A stretch of DNA of 64,000 nt, from NCBI GenBank assembly GCA_007693945.1, contig RECP01000063.1, positions 62,001-126,000 of the forward strand. Direction: 5' to 3'. Below are positions 25,947 to 33,765 of the stretch, piece by piece; positions within the stretch are counted from its first letter, which is position 1; each line of letters opens with the position of its first letter. Under the pieces are notes generated by a model. The model worked only from the letters and a program-made list of their open reading frames with translations, searched no databases and was not told the origin of the DNA. Origin of the DNA: Spirochaetaceae bacterium. GTDB taxonomy: Bacteria > Spirochaetota > Spirochaetia > DSM-27196 > PWMO01. Made by a program: the position numbers and the translations under genes.

Positions 25947-27150
25947 CAGTGCCTCCCTCGCCGTTATGGTCGCCGGTCATGGCGTCAAACACCGCGCGCC
26001 TACGAACCTCCCCCAAAAACCGCCCGCTCTCGTCCACCACCGGCAGCGCGAATGCGGTTTCCCGCGCCAGCGGAAAGATCTGTTCAACATACATATCGGG
26101 CGCGCACTGCTCAACGCCATCGCGCAGAACTTCGGCAAAATCGGAGCCACCCTCGCCCACATAGCGGTCCAGATCGTCAAGCGTGACCAGCCCCACGTAC
26201 TCACGGATTCTGGTGACAACGAACGCCCATTCGCAGCGTTCATCACGCAGTATCTTGCGCGCGGTGCGCGGTCCCTGCCAGCGATACAGCAGAACCGCCG
26301 GTTCCTGCATGATTCCCGCGGCCGTGAGCACGCGCGCGGGCGAAGCGTCACGAGTGAAATCGCGCACGTAGCCGTCTGCCGGGTTGGAGATGATCTCTTC
26401 AGGAGTACCAATCTGGATCACCTCCCCGTCGCGCATGATCGCTACGCGGTCACCCAGTTTGAGCGCCTCGTGAAGATCGTGCGTCACAAACACGACCGTC
26501 TTCTGCAGCCTTCCCTGCAGTTCCACCAGCTCGTCCTGCAACTGCCGCCGGATCAACGGGTCAAGCCCGCTGAAAGGCTCGTCCATCAGCAGGATTTCGG
26601 GATCCGTTGCCAGCGCCCGGGCGAGCCCTACCCGCTGCTGCATGCCGCCGCTGAGGCTCTCCGGATAGTAGGCTTCCCAGCCTCCCAGGCCGACGGTCTT
26701 GAGCGCCGCGCGCGCCTTCTGTTCGCGCAGCGAGCGCTCCTCGCGACGGACCTTGAGACCGTACGCCGCGTTATCGAGTACCGTGTAGTGCGGAAAGAGG
26801 CCGAAGTTCTGAAACACCATCGCGACGGCGTTTCTGCGGTATTGCATGAGACGATCGGACGGGAACGTCAGGATATCTTCCCCGTTGACCACAATTCGCC
26901 CGACAGTTGGCTCGATAAGCCGAACCAGCGTGCGAATCAGGGTGGACTTTCCACTTCCCGAAAGCCCCATAATGACAAAGAACTCCCCCTTGCGGACGTC
27001 CAGCGTGACATCACGAAGCGCGAGCACCGCACCGCTCTTGGCCTGGATATCGGCCTTGGATTGGTTGCGCAGCGGGCGAGACATCAGCTGTTTGGCCTCA
27101 CGGCCAAACAGCTTCCAGACTCCCTCTACCGATACGATCGGTCCATCCAT
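25939..27150 (-). CDS. proV: Glycine betaine ABC transporter ATPase with CBS pair
   Basis: ATPase of 403 residues. Walker A GLSGSGKST near residue 60, signature SLSGGMQQRVGLARAL near 165, Walker B ILLMDEPFSGLD. The N-terminal KLFG block is typical for ProV/OpuAA. About 120 residues after the ATPase form tandem CBS motifs (VGLVTLDDLDRYVG, then FALPVVDESGRFLG), which in OpuA sense ionic strength or cyclic-di-AMP and switch the pump on. Only one base separates it from the proX stop, so translation is coupled. Confidence 0.92.
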   Translation of the reverse strand: MDGPIVSVEGVWKLFGREAKQLMSRPLRNQSKADIQAKSGAVLALRDVTLDVRKGEFFVIMGLSGSGKSTLIRTLVRLIEPTVGRIVVNGEDILTFPSDRLMQYRRNAVAMVFQNFGLFPHYTVLDNAAYGLKVRREERSLREQKARAALKTVGLGGWEAYYPESLSGGMQQRVGLARALATDPEILLMDEPFSGLDPLIRRQLQDELVELQGRLQKTVVFVTHDLHEALKLGDRVAIMRDGEVIQIGTPEEIISNPADGYVRDFTRDASPARVLTAAGIMQEPAVLLYRWQGPRTARKILRDERCEWAFVVTRIREYVGLVTLDDLDRYVGEGGSDFAEVLRDGVEQCAPDMYVEQIFPLARETAFALPVVDESGRFLGEVRRRAVFDAMTGDHNGEGGTDA

Positions 27151-27151
27151 A

Positions 27152-28138
27152 CTACTGCACCGCGGTGCGGACGCGCTCGCTCACCTGTGGAGACACCCAC
27201 TGCGTCCAGACTCCTTCGTAGTTACGCAGAAACCAGCGTGCCGTCTCTTCTGCCGAGAGGTTCTCTTCATCCATCGCCGCGAGCATTGCGTTGTTGACGT
27301 CTAGATCCGTAGCATAGGCGGTCAGAAACTCAATCACGTCCGGAGCGAGATCGGGAAGACCCGACCAGACCAGGATATCTACTTCACCAGTCTGCAGTTC
27401 GGTCCCGGGCAGAAGGGTCATATCGAGCTTGCCCAGAACCCAGGTTGGTTCCCAGTAGTAGCCGATCCACGGTTCTCCGCGCTCGTACGCGGACACCATC
27501 GATGCCGCCAGAGCTTCACCGGAGCCGGGAAGGAAGGCGGTATAGTATTCGTCCAGCCCTGCATCGATCAGCATCTGTTCGCTTGCCTCGGTTATCGCCC
27601 AACCGGGAGGCCCGACCAGAATACGACCGTAACGCGGACTCTCCGGGTCACGAAACAATTCCCAGTAACGCGGCAGATCGGCGATCGACCTGAGGTCAGG
27701 GGCCACGGCATCAATACCGCGCCCGGGATCGCCCTTCATCACGTAGGTCGGCACGTACCAGCCCTGCGGTCCTTCCGGCAAGTTCTCGCCAAGATTGACA
27801 AGCTCACCGGTGGCCGTCGCCTCATCGTAGACTTCCTGCCAGTTGTTGTGCCAGCTTTCCATCATCACGTGCACGTCGCCGCGGCGCAGTCCGGTAACCA
27901 GGGGAATGGTATCACCGGGAACGAAGTCGACCGAGTAGCCGTCGAATCCGTTCTCAATTATCAGCTGTGCAATGCGATTGTGCACCAGAATGCTGTCCCA
28001 TGACGCATCGGCAAATACCAGCGTCCGGGTGTCGGGTTCGGCAGTGCCGGCCGCAAACAACGGGGCATGCGCCGCGGCAGCAAGCAGTACAACGCTTGCG
28101 GCAAGCAGCGTGCGTCGGAAACGATTGTGTGTATGCAT
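27152..28138 (-). CDS. proX: Glycine betaine ABC transporter solute-binding protein
   Basis: Periplasmic binding protein of 328 residues. The signal peptide (RTLLAASVVLLAAAAHAPLFA) is followed by TRTLVFADASWDSILVHNRI. Aromatic residues suited to caging a quaternary ammonium are abundant (MESWHNNW, PQGWYVP, WIGYYWEPTW). ProX/OpuAC-type in length and layout. Excellent SD AAGGAGG. First gene of the operon, behind a promoter at 28333-28360 and a long leader with a strong stem-loop. It delivers osmoprotectant, or betaine as a carbon or methyl source, to ProW. Confidence 0.88.
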   Translation of the reverse strand: MHTHNRFRRTLLAASVVLLAAAAHAPLFAAGTAEPDTRTLVFADASWDSILVHNRIAQLIIENGFDGYSVDFVPGDTIPLVTGLRRGDVHVMMESWHNNWQEVYDEATATGELVNLGENLPEGPQGWYVPTYVMKGDPGRGIDAVAPDLRSIADLPRYWELFRDPESPRYGRILVGPPGWAITEASEQMLIDAGLDEYYTAFLPGSGEALAASMVSAYERGEPWIGYYWEPTWVLGKLDMTLLPGTELQTGEVDILVWSGLPDLAPDVIEFLTAYATDLDVNNAMLAAMDEENLSAEETARWFLRNYEGVWTQWVSPQVSERVRTAVQ

Positions 28139-28153
28139 GTGGTCCTCCTTGTG

Positions 28154-28220
28154 GTTCCTGAGCGGAAGGGTCCGCGCGCGGCGCGCACGGAAACCTGCGC
28201 TCTACGAAACGCTCAGGAAC
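28154..28220 (-). promoter_or_regulatory. Structured leader of the proX mRNA
   Basis: An 11-bp perfect stem GTTCCTGAGCG/CGCTCAGGAAC (28154-28164 with 28210-28220) encloses a GC-rich inner dyad around 28171-28191. It ends only four bases before the AAGGAGG site of proX, so folding could control translation. A role in osmotic control is a guess. Confidence 0.5.
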
Positions 28221-28332
28221 TGAACAGACCACGAACACGCGGCTCGCACAGGCGAGCGCTTCGCACAACACTGCGGCACGCGCACTGCAACTGCAGCACG
28301 CCACGGCCGCCACGCCAGCGGAGGGCTGCTTT

Positions 28333-28360
28333 ATGGTAACGGTATATCGAAATGCGTCAA
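28333..28360 (-). promoter_or_regulatory. Promoter of the glycine betaine operon
   Basis: Minus-strand TTGACG (28355-28360), 16 bases, TACCAT (28333-28338). It predicts an unusually long leader of about 190 bases before proX. Confidence 0.45.
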
Positions 28361-28433
28361 CCCCTCTGCGCCAGGAAAATCCTTGTAGTTGCGGCAGGGA
28401 CTGTCCACGATGATCCGTGACACTCTCCACAGC

Positions 28434-28462
28434 TTGACATTCGATACCGTGGGGCATAGAGT
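28434..28462 (+). promoter_or_regulatory. Promoter of the UroD-family gene
   Basis: Consensus TTGACA (28434-28439), 17 bases, TAGAGT (28457-28462). Leader of about 22 bases with an AGAGG ribosome-binding site. Confidence 0.6.
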
Positions 28463-28491
28463 CGACAAAACTACTGCCCAGAGGTACAGCA

Positions 28492-29526
28492 ATGACCGAT
28501 ACGCAGTGGCAGACGCTCGTTCGCGTTGTAGACGGTACGCACGAAGGACCGGTTGCCGGATTCATCATCGACAGCCCCTGGCTTCCCGCCTGGTCCGGGA
28601 TATCAATTCTGGATTATCTTTCTTCTCCCGACCTCTGGTTCGAGGCCAATATGAAGGCGCACGACACATTCCCGGACTGCCTGTTCCTGCCCGGATTCTG
28701 GTCCGAGTTCGGCATGTGCACCGAACCGTCGGCTTTCGGAGTCAGGTTTGTCCTACCGGAGAATGAGTTCCCGGCGCCACTGCCCGATCCCGGCATTCTC
28801 GAGCGACTTGATGGCTTTACCAGGCCGGATGCGCGGGTTGCAGGGCTGCTGCCGCTGGTCATAAAGCGGCTCAGCGGGCTTCACGACAGGATACGCCGCT
28901 GCGGTCACGAAATCCGTATGGCGGTCGCCCGCGGGCCGCTGAATATAGCGACCTACCTCACGGGGACCACCGAGTTTCTGATTGCCGCCAAGCTGGAGCC
29001 GGAAAAGGCCCACCGGCTGCTCGAGGGTATCACCGATTTGCTGGTCGACTGGCTTTCATACCAGATAGAGTGCTTTCCGTCGATTGACGGCCTTTTCCTG
29101 CTCGATGACATCGTAGGCTTCCTCGGCGAACAGGACTTTCTTGAGTTCGCGTTCCCCTATTTCCAGAGGCTCTACAGCGCATTTCCGGTATCGGTCAGGT
29201 TATTTCACAATGATGCCGCGTGCGAGGTGTCGGCTCCACATCTTGAACGTATGGGCGTCAATCTGTTCAACTTCGGCACCGACCTGACGTTCAACGAGGT
29301 ACGCGCTTTGTGCGGAGACACGGTGGCGCTGATGGGGAGTATTCCGCCGCGCGACGTGCTGGCCGCGGGTACGCCGCAGCAGGTACGAGAGGCGATCACT
29401 GCACAGATCACCGCAGCGCCGTCGCTCAGGCGCACCGTGCTATCGTGCGGCGGCGGCATGCCGCCGGGGGTTTCCACCGCAAACATCGAAGCGTTTGTGT
29501 CCGCCGCCACGGTCCGCGGCGGGTAA
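28492..29526 (+). CDS. UroD-family protein, probable corrinoid/CoM-type methyltransferase
   Basis: Protein of 344 residues with the uroporphyrinogen decarboxylase fold. C-terminal blocks GVNLFNFGTD and VLSCGGGMPPGVSTANIEAF match the methylcobamide methyltransferase branch (MtaA/MtbA-like) and its relatives, not true HemE, which carries an N-terminal FRPQ-type signature missing here. Candidate zinc ligands are the His of LFHNDAACEVS and the Cys of SCGGG. It lies divergent from a glycine betaine transporter, so a role in transferring a methyl group from betaine-derived methyl-corrinoid is possible (inference). No corrinoid protein or MttB homologue is in the window. Confidence 0.75.
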   Translation: MTDTQWQTLVRVVDGTHEGPVAGFIIDSPWLPAWSGISILDYLSSPDLWFEANMKAHDTFPDCLFLPGFWSEFGMCTEPSAFGVRFVLPENEFPAPLPDPGILERLDGFTRPDARVAGLLPLVIKRLSGLHDRIRRCGHEIRMAVARGPLNIATYLTGTTEFLIAAKLEPEKAHRLLEGITDLLVDWLSYQIECFPSIDGLFLLDDIVGFLGEQDFLEFAFPYFQRLYSAFPVSVRLFHNDAACEVSAPHLERMGVNLFNFGTDLTFNEVRALCGDTVALMGSIPPRDVLAAGTPQQVREAITAQITAAPSLRRTVLSCGGGMPPGVSTANIEAFVSAATVRGG

Positions 29527-29536
29527 CGCCGCCGGA

Positions 29537-29564
29537 CCCGATCGTGCGGCTGCCGGCGATCGGG
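29537..29564. terminator. Hairpin between convergent genes
   Basis: Stem CCCGATCG/CGATCGGG with a 12-base loop lies between the UroD-family gene and the lipoprotein hydrolase gene, which converge. No T-run on either side, so terminator function is uncertain. Confidence 0.35.
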
Positions 29565-29582
29565 CCCGCAGGCAAGCGATCA

Positions 29583-30923
29583 TCAATCAGGCACGATTCC
29601 GAGTTTCACCCACGCAACCAGATCGTAAAACGCTTCGAGCATCGCCGCACCAAACTCCGGGCTGGATTCCGTATAGGAGGGAGGAATCAGTACTTCGCAA
29701 TGTCCGAATCCGTCGATCTCCCTCTGAAGCAGCTCGCCGCTCCCGGCCGCAGCTGCAATCTCGCCAAATACGCGCTGGTGTTGAACCGGAACCGCAGGGT
29801 CACGCGTGGTGTGCAGATTGATGGTGGGGAATCTTAGCCTCCCGGTGGGCTGGTACCAACGCCTCAGATAGTTGGCTCCGGCAGGATGAGAGGCCAGGCG
29901 TGCCACGCCGGCGTTAAGGGCGGCGTTGCCGTTTGAGTCCCAGTCCAGCAGTGGACTGTAGTACACGCTTCTGCGGGTGTCGACCGGCCCATGGCCGTTG
30001 GTCCGCTCGAGCAGATCAGCTGTACCGTAGATATTAAACCACAGACCGGCGGTGATGCTCGCCACCAGTTCCGGCGCAAAGGCACCGAGTTCGATCATCT
30101 CCGGCGGCCAGTTGAATAGCGGTCTGCCGTCGACGTGCATGGTTGCCATAACTGCAGCCACTTCCTGATTCAAAAACAGCAGCGTACCGACAATCGGAAG
30201 GATATCGAAATCAGCCGGCAGCCCGGCTGCATCGGCACCCAGCGGTTGCTCACCGAGCGCGGCATCGAGAAGCCCGGCCTGGGCGTCAACGCCGGCAATA
30301 TACTTCAATGTGTCACGGAAGAAGTAGTCAAACAGAACACGAACGTGCACGATGTATTCCATCTGCATCCGCGCGCCGCCTATCGGTGCGCACAGCGTGA
30401 GCATGCCGTCAAACAGGTTGGGATTCTGTTCAGCCAGCAGCAGCGAGATGATTCCACCCTGAGAAGCTCCGACCAGGAATGCGCTGTCCGGATCACCGTA
30501 GTTGTCCTTGAAGTGCCCGAGCAGCTGGCGCGTACGGATAGCACCGTCCTTGACCGCCCACCCGGTTTCCGCGAAGCTTGAGTAAGCTATCGCAAAGCCT
30601 CCATCCAGCAGCTGTTGCATGACGTCGGCGCCGAGATCATCAGGCAGTGCGGGTTCCTCCTGCGGGTTTACATAACCGTGCGCGTAGAGCACCAGGTTCC
30701 CCTGCTCCCACTCAGAGGGGACCCAGATATCATACAGCGCCCCCGGCCCCAACACGCCCGTTTCGTGGATGGTGCCGTCCGGGAGAACGGTAACGCCTGC
30801 CACCGTTACACCGGTGGCAGGAGCGGCATCCTGTGTTGCGGGGCTTACGGGCCCGCTACAGCCTGCCGCGATCAGCATCACCACCAGCACTGAGAACCCC
30901 AACAGAGATTTGGTGTGGGTCAT
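29583..30923 (-). CDS. Secreted alpha/beta hydrolase lipoprotein
   Basis: Predicted lipoprotein of 446 residues. The signal peptide ends at lipobox IAAGC. The domain has the oxyanion-side block LVLYAHGYVNPQ, the nucleophile elbow GASQGG near residue 190 and a late acid/His region (TTRDPAVPVQHQ, then GFGHCEV) that completes a Ser-Asp-His triad. It looks like a prolyl-oligopeptidase or tannase/feruloyl-esterase relative; substrate unknown. The ATG at 30923 has SD AAGGAGG and a TTGACA-18-GATAAT promoter upstream; the open frame extends 28 codons without support. Confidence 0.78.
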   Translation of the reverse strand: MTHTKSLLGFSVLVVMLIAAGCSGPVSPATQDAAPATGVTVAGVTVLPDGTIHETGVLGPGALYDIWVPSEWEQGNLVLYAHGYVNPQEEPALPDDLGADVMQQLLDGGFAIAYSSFAETGWAVKDGAIRTRQLLGHFKDNYGDPDSAFLVGASQGGIISLLLAEQNPNLFDGMLTLCAPIGGARMQMEYIVHVRVLFDYFFRDTLKYIAGVDAQAGLLDAALGEQPLGADAAGLPADFDILPIVGTLLFLNQEVAAVMATMHVDGRPLFNWPPEMIELGAFAPELVASITAGLWFNIYGTADLLERTNGHGPVDTRRSVYYSPLLDWDSNGNAALNAGVARLASHPAGANYLRRWYQPTGRLRFPTINLHTTRDPAVPVQHQRVFGEIAAAAGSGELLQREIDGFGHCEVLIPPSYTESSPEFGAAMLEAFYDLVAWVKLGIVPD

Positions 30924-31008
30924 ACGTGCCTCCTTGGCAAAGACAGCTTGTGGCAGCCGAACGGCGTGCCGCCAGGATTCCTTTTTAGGCACGCCTCGCC
31001 GCTTCAAT

Positions 31009-31038
31009 ATTATCAGCCTGCCGTGAGCGCCCTGTCAA
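31009..31038 (-). promoter_or_regulatory. Promoter of the hydrolase lipoprotein gene
   Basis: Minus-strand TTGACA (31033-31038), 18 bases, GATAAT (31009-31014); leader of about 80 bases. Confidence 0.55.
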
Positions 31039-31178
31039 GGAAATTGCCGGTTGGACAGCTTCAGTTCGCGTTCTAACCGCACGGAGCCGGTTGACATAGT
31101 ATGGCTGCGCGTCTGCCGTGAGAGTGCCCCGCGCCGCGGCAGCCCAAGCCTTGTGCCCGGCAGCGATCACCGATTTCG

Positions 31179-32327
31179 TCAGAGCCAGCGCTCGAACCAG
31201 GCAAACGCTTCACGCTGCATCGGCAGGTCGAACTTGTGAGCGCCGGGGAAGAAGTGTCCATCATAACGCTGCGATGCCCCGGCTTTGGAGTACGTGACAC
31301 GCAGCATTTCGTGTGCCCGCTGCATCTCACTCAGAGTGAACAGCTCGTCGTCGCTGTTGAATAGCGAAAGCGCGGGAAGCGGTGCGCGCAGAGCGAACAC
31401 ATCCGGATAATCCAGCTCACGCGGCAACAGCGGAACATAGCACATCCAGGTGTGATTGGATGCCTTGGTGTGCAGCAGATCCCGCCAGGTGAACATCATA
31501 CCCGCACACACCGCACAACGCACGCGAGGCTCGACGGCCGACAGGAACACGGTACGCAAACCGCCGCCGGAAAGCCCGCCGCAGCCGATACGGCCGGGGT
31601 CAACGTCAGGTCGCTGGACCAGCACTTCAAGGGCAATCCGGTCTTCGGCCACAAACACACCCGGCCAGGTTGTTCCGGCGCACAGCAGCGCTTTGGAGAT
31701 AACGTGTTCGTAGGACCCGGCCCATACGTTATACGCCTCGCGGCGCGCCGGTTCGTCGGTGGCCGATTCGAACTCCGCCGAGCGCAGCGACGGCGGTACG
31801 GTGCGCGGATCGAGTCGCCGGCTGCCGAATAGAAACGCGTCGGGCGCAAGCACCACGAAACCGCGCCTTGCCAGCTCGTTTGCCCAGGCGACGCCACCGT
31901 AGTAGTGCCTCGTAAACGCTCGCTGCCATTCCTCAACCGGCTGACCGGGCAGATGCGCAATCTTGCGCCAGCCTGCATACTTGAAGCTACCGTGATCGTG
32001 CAGAGCAACTACACCCGGCAGGCGCCCGCTGCTGCCGGCCGGCTTGAGCAACACAGCTTCCGTACGAGGCCCGGCAGGAAGCTGCCATGAGAGAACCTCG
32101 TAGACGAGGCCGTCGGCTTCACCGCAATCATCCACGTTCACGACCGGTACCGCACCGAGATCGGGACCCGCAATGCGCTCCAGAAACCGGAGGCGAGCGA
32201 CCTCGCGCCACTGCTCCACAGTCGTCCATCGAGGGTGGCGGAAGGCGTACGACGGAATGTCATCGCCGATCAGCGACGCCGCCCAGTGGCCGTACGTACC
32301 GAGGTTGCTGAGGCGGCTCTGCTGCAT
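31179..32327 (-). CDS. Alpha/beta hydrolase, acetyl-xylan-esterase/dienelactone-hydrolase type
   Basis: Cytoplasmic hydrolase of 382 residues; no signal peptide from the chosen ATG at 32327, which has SD GGGAGGA. Blocks: GVVALHDHGSFKYAGW (oxyanion region), RRGFVVLAPDAFLFGSRR, and the nucleophile elbow GCGGLSGGGLRTVFL near residue 225. The acid lies around LFNSDDELFT and the His in DGHFFPGAHKFD. This organisation is that of AXE1/dienelactone-hydrolase-like esterases acting on acetylated sugars or xenobiotics. An upstream in-frame start at 32378 lacks an SD. Confidence 0.8.
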   Translation of the reverse strand: MQQSRLSNLGTYGHWAASLIGDDIPSYAFRHPRWTTVEQWREVARLRFLERIAGPDLGAVPVVNVDDCGEADGLVYEVLSWQLPAGPRTEAVLLKPAGSSGRLPGVVALHDHGSFKYAGWRKIAHLPGQPVEEWQRAFTRHYYGGVAWANELARRGFVVLAPDAFLFGSRRLDPRTVPPSLRSAEFESATDEPARREAYNVWAGSYEHVISKALLCAGTTWPGVFVAEDRIALEVLVQRPDVDPGRIGCGGLSGGGLRTVFLSAVEPRVRCAVCAGMMFTWRDLLHTKASNHTWMCYVPLLPRELDYPDVFALRAPLPALSLFNSDDELFTLSEMQRAHEMLRVTYSKAGASQRYDGHFFPGAHKFDLPMQREAFAWFERWL

Positions 32328-32507
32328 GGTGTCCTCCCGCGCCGACGGCCTAAGTGCCAACGGCCAACCAGCGATCAACCGTCAGCATAACAGAATCCGG
32401 ACCATAGCGCATCCGCGTTCGCGACCCGTTAATTGTCGCCGTTGGGACCCTCCGTAATTCACCGTGCTTGAGTTGCTTCGCAGTGCCGTGTGACACTGTT
32501 GCCGGAT

Positions 32508-33749
32508 CTATTCAACCGCAACGTGATCGCGCTCATCCCATACGATACGCCCGCTGCGATCGATATAGCGCGTCCGCATGCCGCGAGCAGGCGCCGACAA
32601 CTGAACGCCGGCTATGGAGTGAACCTCAATCGGCTCGAGGACTTGCGCCAGTCCGTCTCGAAAACGAAACGGCGAACGGAACTGAGGTTCGATGACCATC
32701 GTGCCGTGCCTGTCAATGGCGCCCCACAGCCCGTCACGCCGACCGGACACAAGTGAGTCCAACTCAACGGCAACCGCGGCAAGCCCCTCCGAGAACGGCT
32801 CGACGTCGAGATAGACGTCTGCAATGACCAGCTCTCCTTCATGATTGATGAATCCCCAGCGTGCCGGACGATTCTGGGAGCTGCTGGCGCTACGAGTAGT
32901 CACCGCGGCGCGCCCTTCGGAGAACGATTTGACCCCCCGCCACACCTTTCCGCCAAACCCGCGGCTGCCATGCCGATCGATGAAGAACGCGTCGCCGCCA
33001 CCGATGACCCCCGGCACGTACTCCTGCAGCGCAGCGTATCCCTCGGAGAAAGAGTTGACGGCTTCGGCCAGGTAGGTGCGGGCCGGAATGACCACGTTGC
33101 CGTCGGCGTCCAGGAATACGATGCTGCGAAGCCCCGCGGCGGGCTCGCTGGAAACCGCCATCAGCAGTCCTTCGCGGAACCCGGAAACGTCATGCGGGAA
33201 GGCCGCCGGATTTCCGTGATCCACCAGTGTCCCGCGCAGGCCGCGCGCGGTCAAGGAGAACAACCGCCGCCCGCCGTTGTCTATCACCAGCTGTTCACCT
33301 TCGGCTTCCACCACCGCCATGCCTTCCGAATAGGGTGTCACCCGGTCGAAGCGTCCCGGGAAAACGTAGTCGCCTTGGGCTACGCGGATGTACCTCCACG
33401 CCCCGTCGTGAAGCACCCACGCCTTGCCGGTCCAGGACAGCAGGATATCATCATACACCGCCGGAGCGACAAAACGGCCATCCGGATCTATAACCCCAAA
33501 GCCGGTCGGTACGGTACGTGACCGCGAAGTCGCAACCACGGCGTAACCGCCCTGGAAGGCCCGTGCGACAAGATAGTCAGGACTGACGCGCAGCCCGCCG
33601 CCGGCGTCAACATAGCCAAACCTACGCCCTTCGGCGGTTGAATACGGTGCGGCAAACCGGCGGACGTGACTATCGTGTGCGCCGGGTTTTGAAACGATCA
33701 TAAGGAGCATAAGAGCACAAAGACAGATTACCCTCGATGCGTGATTCAT
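32508..33749 (-). CDS. Secreted WG-repeat protein, candidate partner of the giant protein
   Basis: Predicted exported protein of 413 residues. The signal peptide VICLCALMLLMIVSKPGA is followed by eight or so WG/KWG-like repeats of about 40-50 residues, each with a G(F/Y)(V/I)D or WGxI(D/N) core, such as FGYVDAGG, FGVIDPDG, WGFINHEG and LWGAIDRHG, and a FSEG(L/R/Y)A linker. The ATG at 33749 has SD GGGAG and lies only 16 bases after the stop of the giant gene, so they form one operon. WG-repeat proteins have no fixed function. If the giant is a toxin, this periplasmic product would be the natural immunity candidate (inference). Confidence 0.8.
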   Translation of the reverse strand: MNHASRVICLCALMLLMIVSKPGAHDSHVRRFAAPYSTAEGRRFGYVDAGGGLRVSPDYLVARAFQGGYAVVATSRSRTVPTGFGVIDPDGRFVAPAVYDDILLSWTGKAWVLHDGAWRYIRVAQGDYVFPGRFDRVTPYSEGMAVVEAEGEQLVIDNGGRRLFSLTARGLRGTLVDHGNPAAFPHDVSGFREGLLMAVSSEPAAGLRSIVFLDADGNVVIPARTYLAEAVNSFSEGYAALQEYVPGVIGGGDAFFIDRHGSRGFGGKVWRGVKSFSEGRAAVTTRSASSSQNRPARWGFINHEGELVIADVYLDVEPFSEGLAAVAVELDSLVSGRRDGLWGAIDRHGTMVIEPQFRSPFRFRDGLAQVLEPIEVHSIAGVQLSAPARGMRTRYIDRSGRIVWDERDHVAVE

Positions 33750-33765
33750 GATTTCTCCCACCGTC

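Larger units (their letters stand above)
28139..28491. other. Divergent regulatory region, proX / UroD-family gene
   Basis: About 350 bases without a gene. From left to right it holds the proX ribosome-binding site, a large stem-loop (28154-28220), the leftward proX promoter (28333-28360) and the rightward promoter of the methyltransferase gene (28434-28462). Confidence 0.65.

Noticed and set aside
29537-29564. Calling the hairpin a definite Rho-independent terminator
   Set aside because: No T-run on either strand; kept only as a low-confidence terminator.
31091-31096. Consensus TTGACA on the plus strand at 31091
   Set aside because: No -10 box at 16-18 bases and no plus-strand gene follows before 41951.
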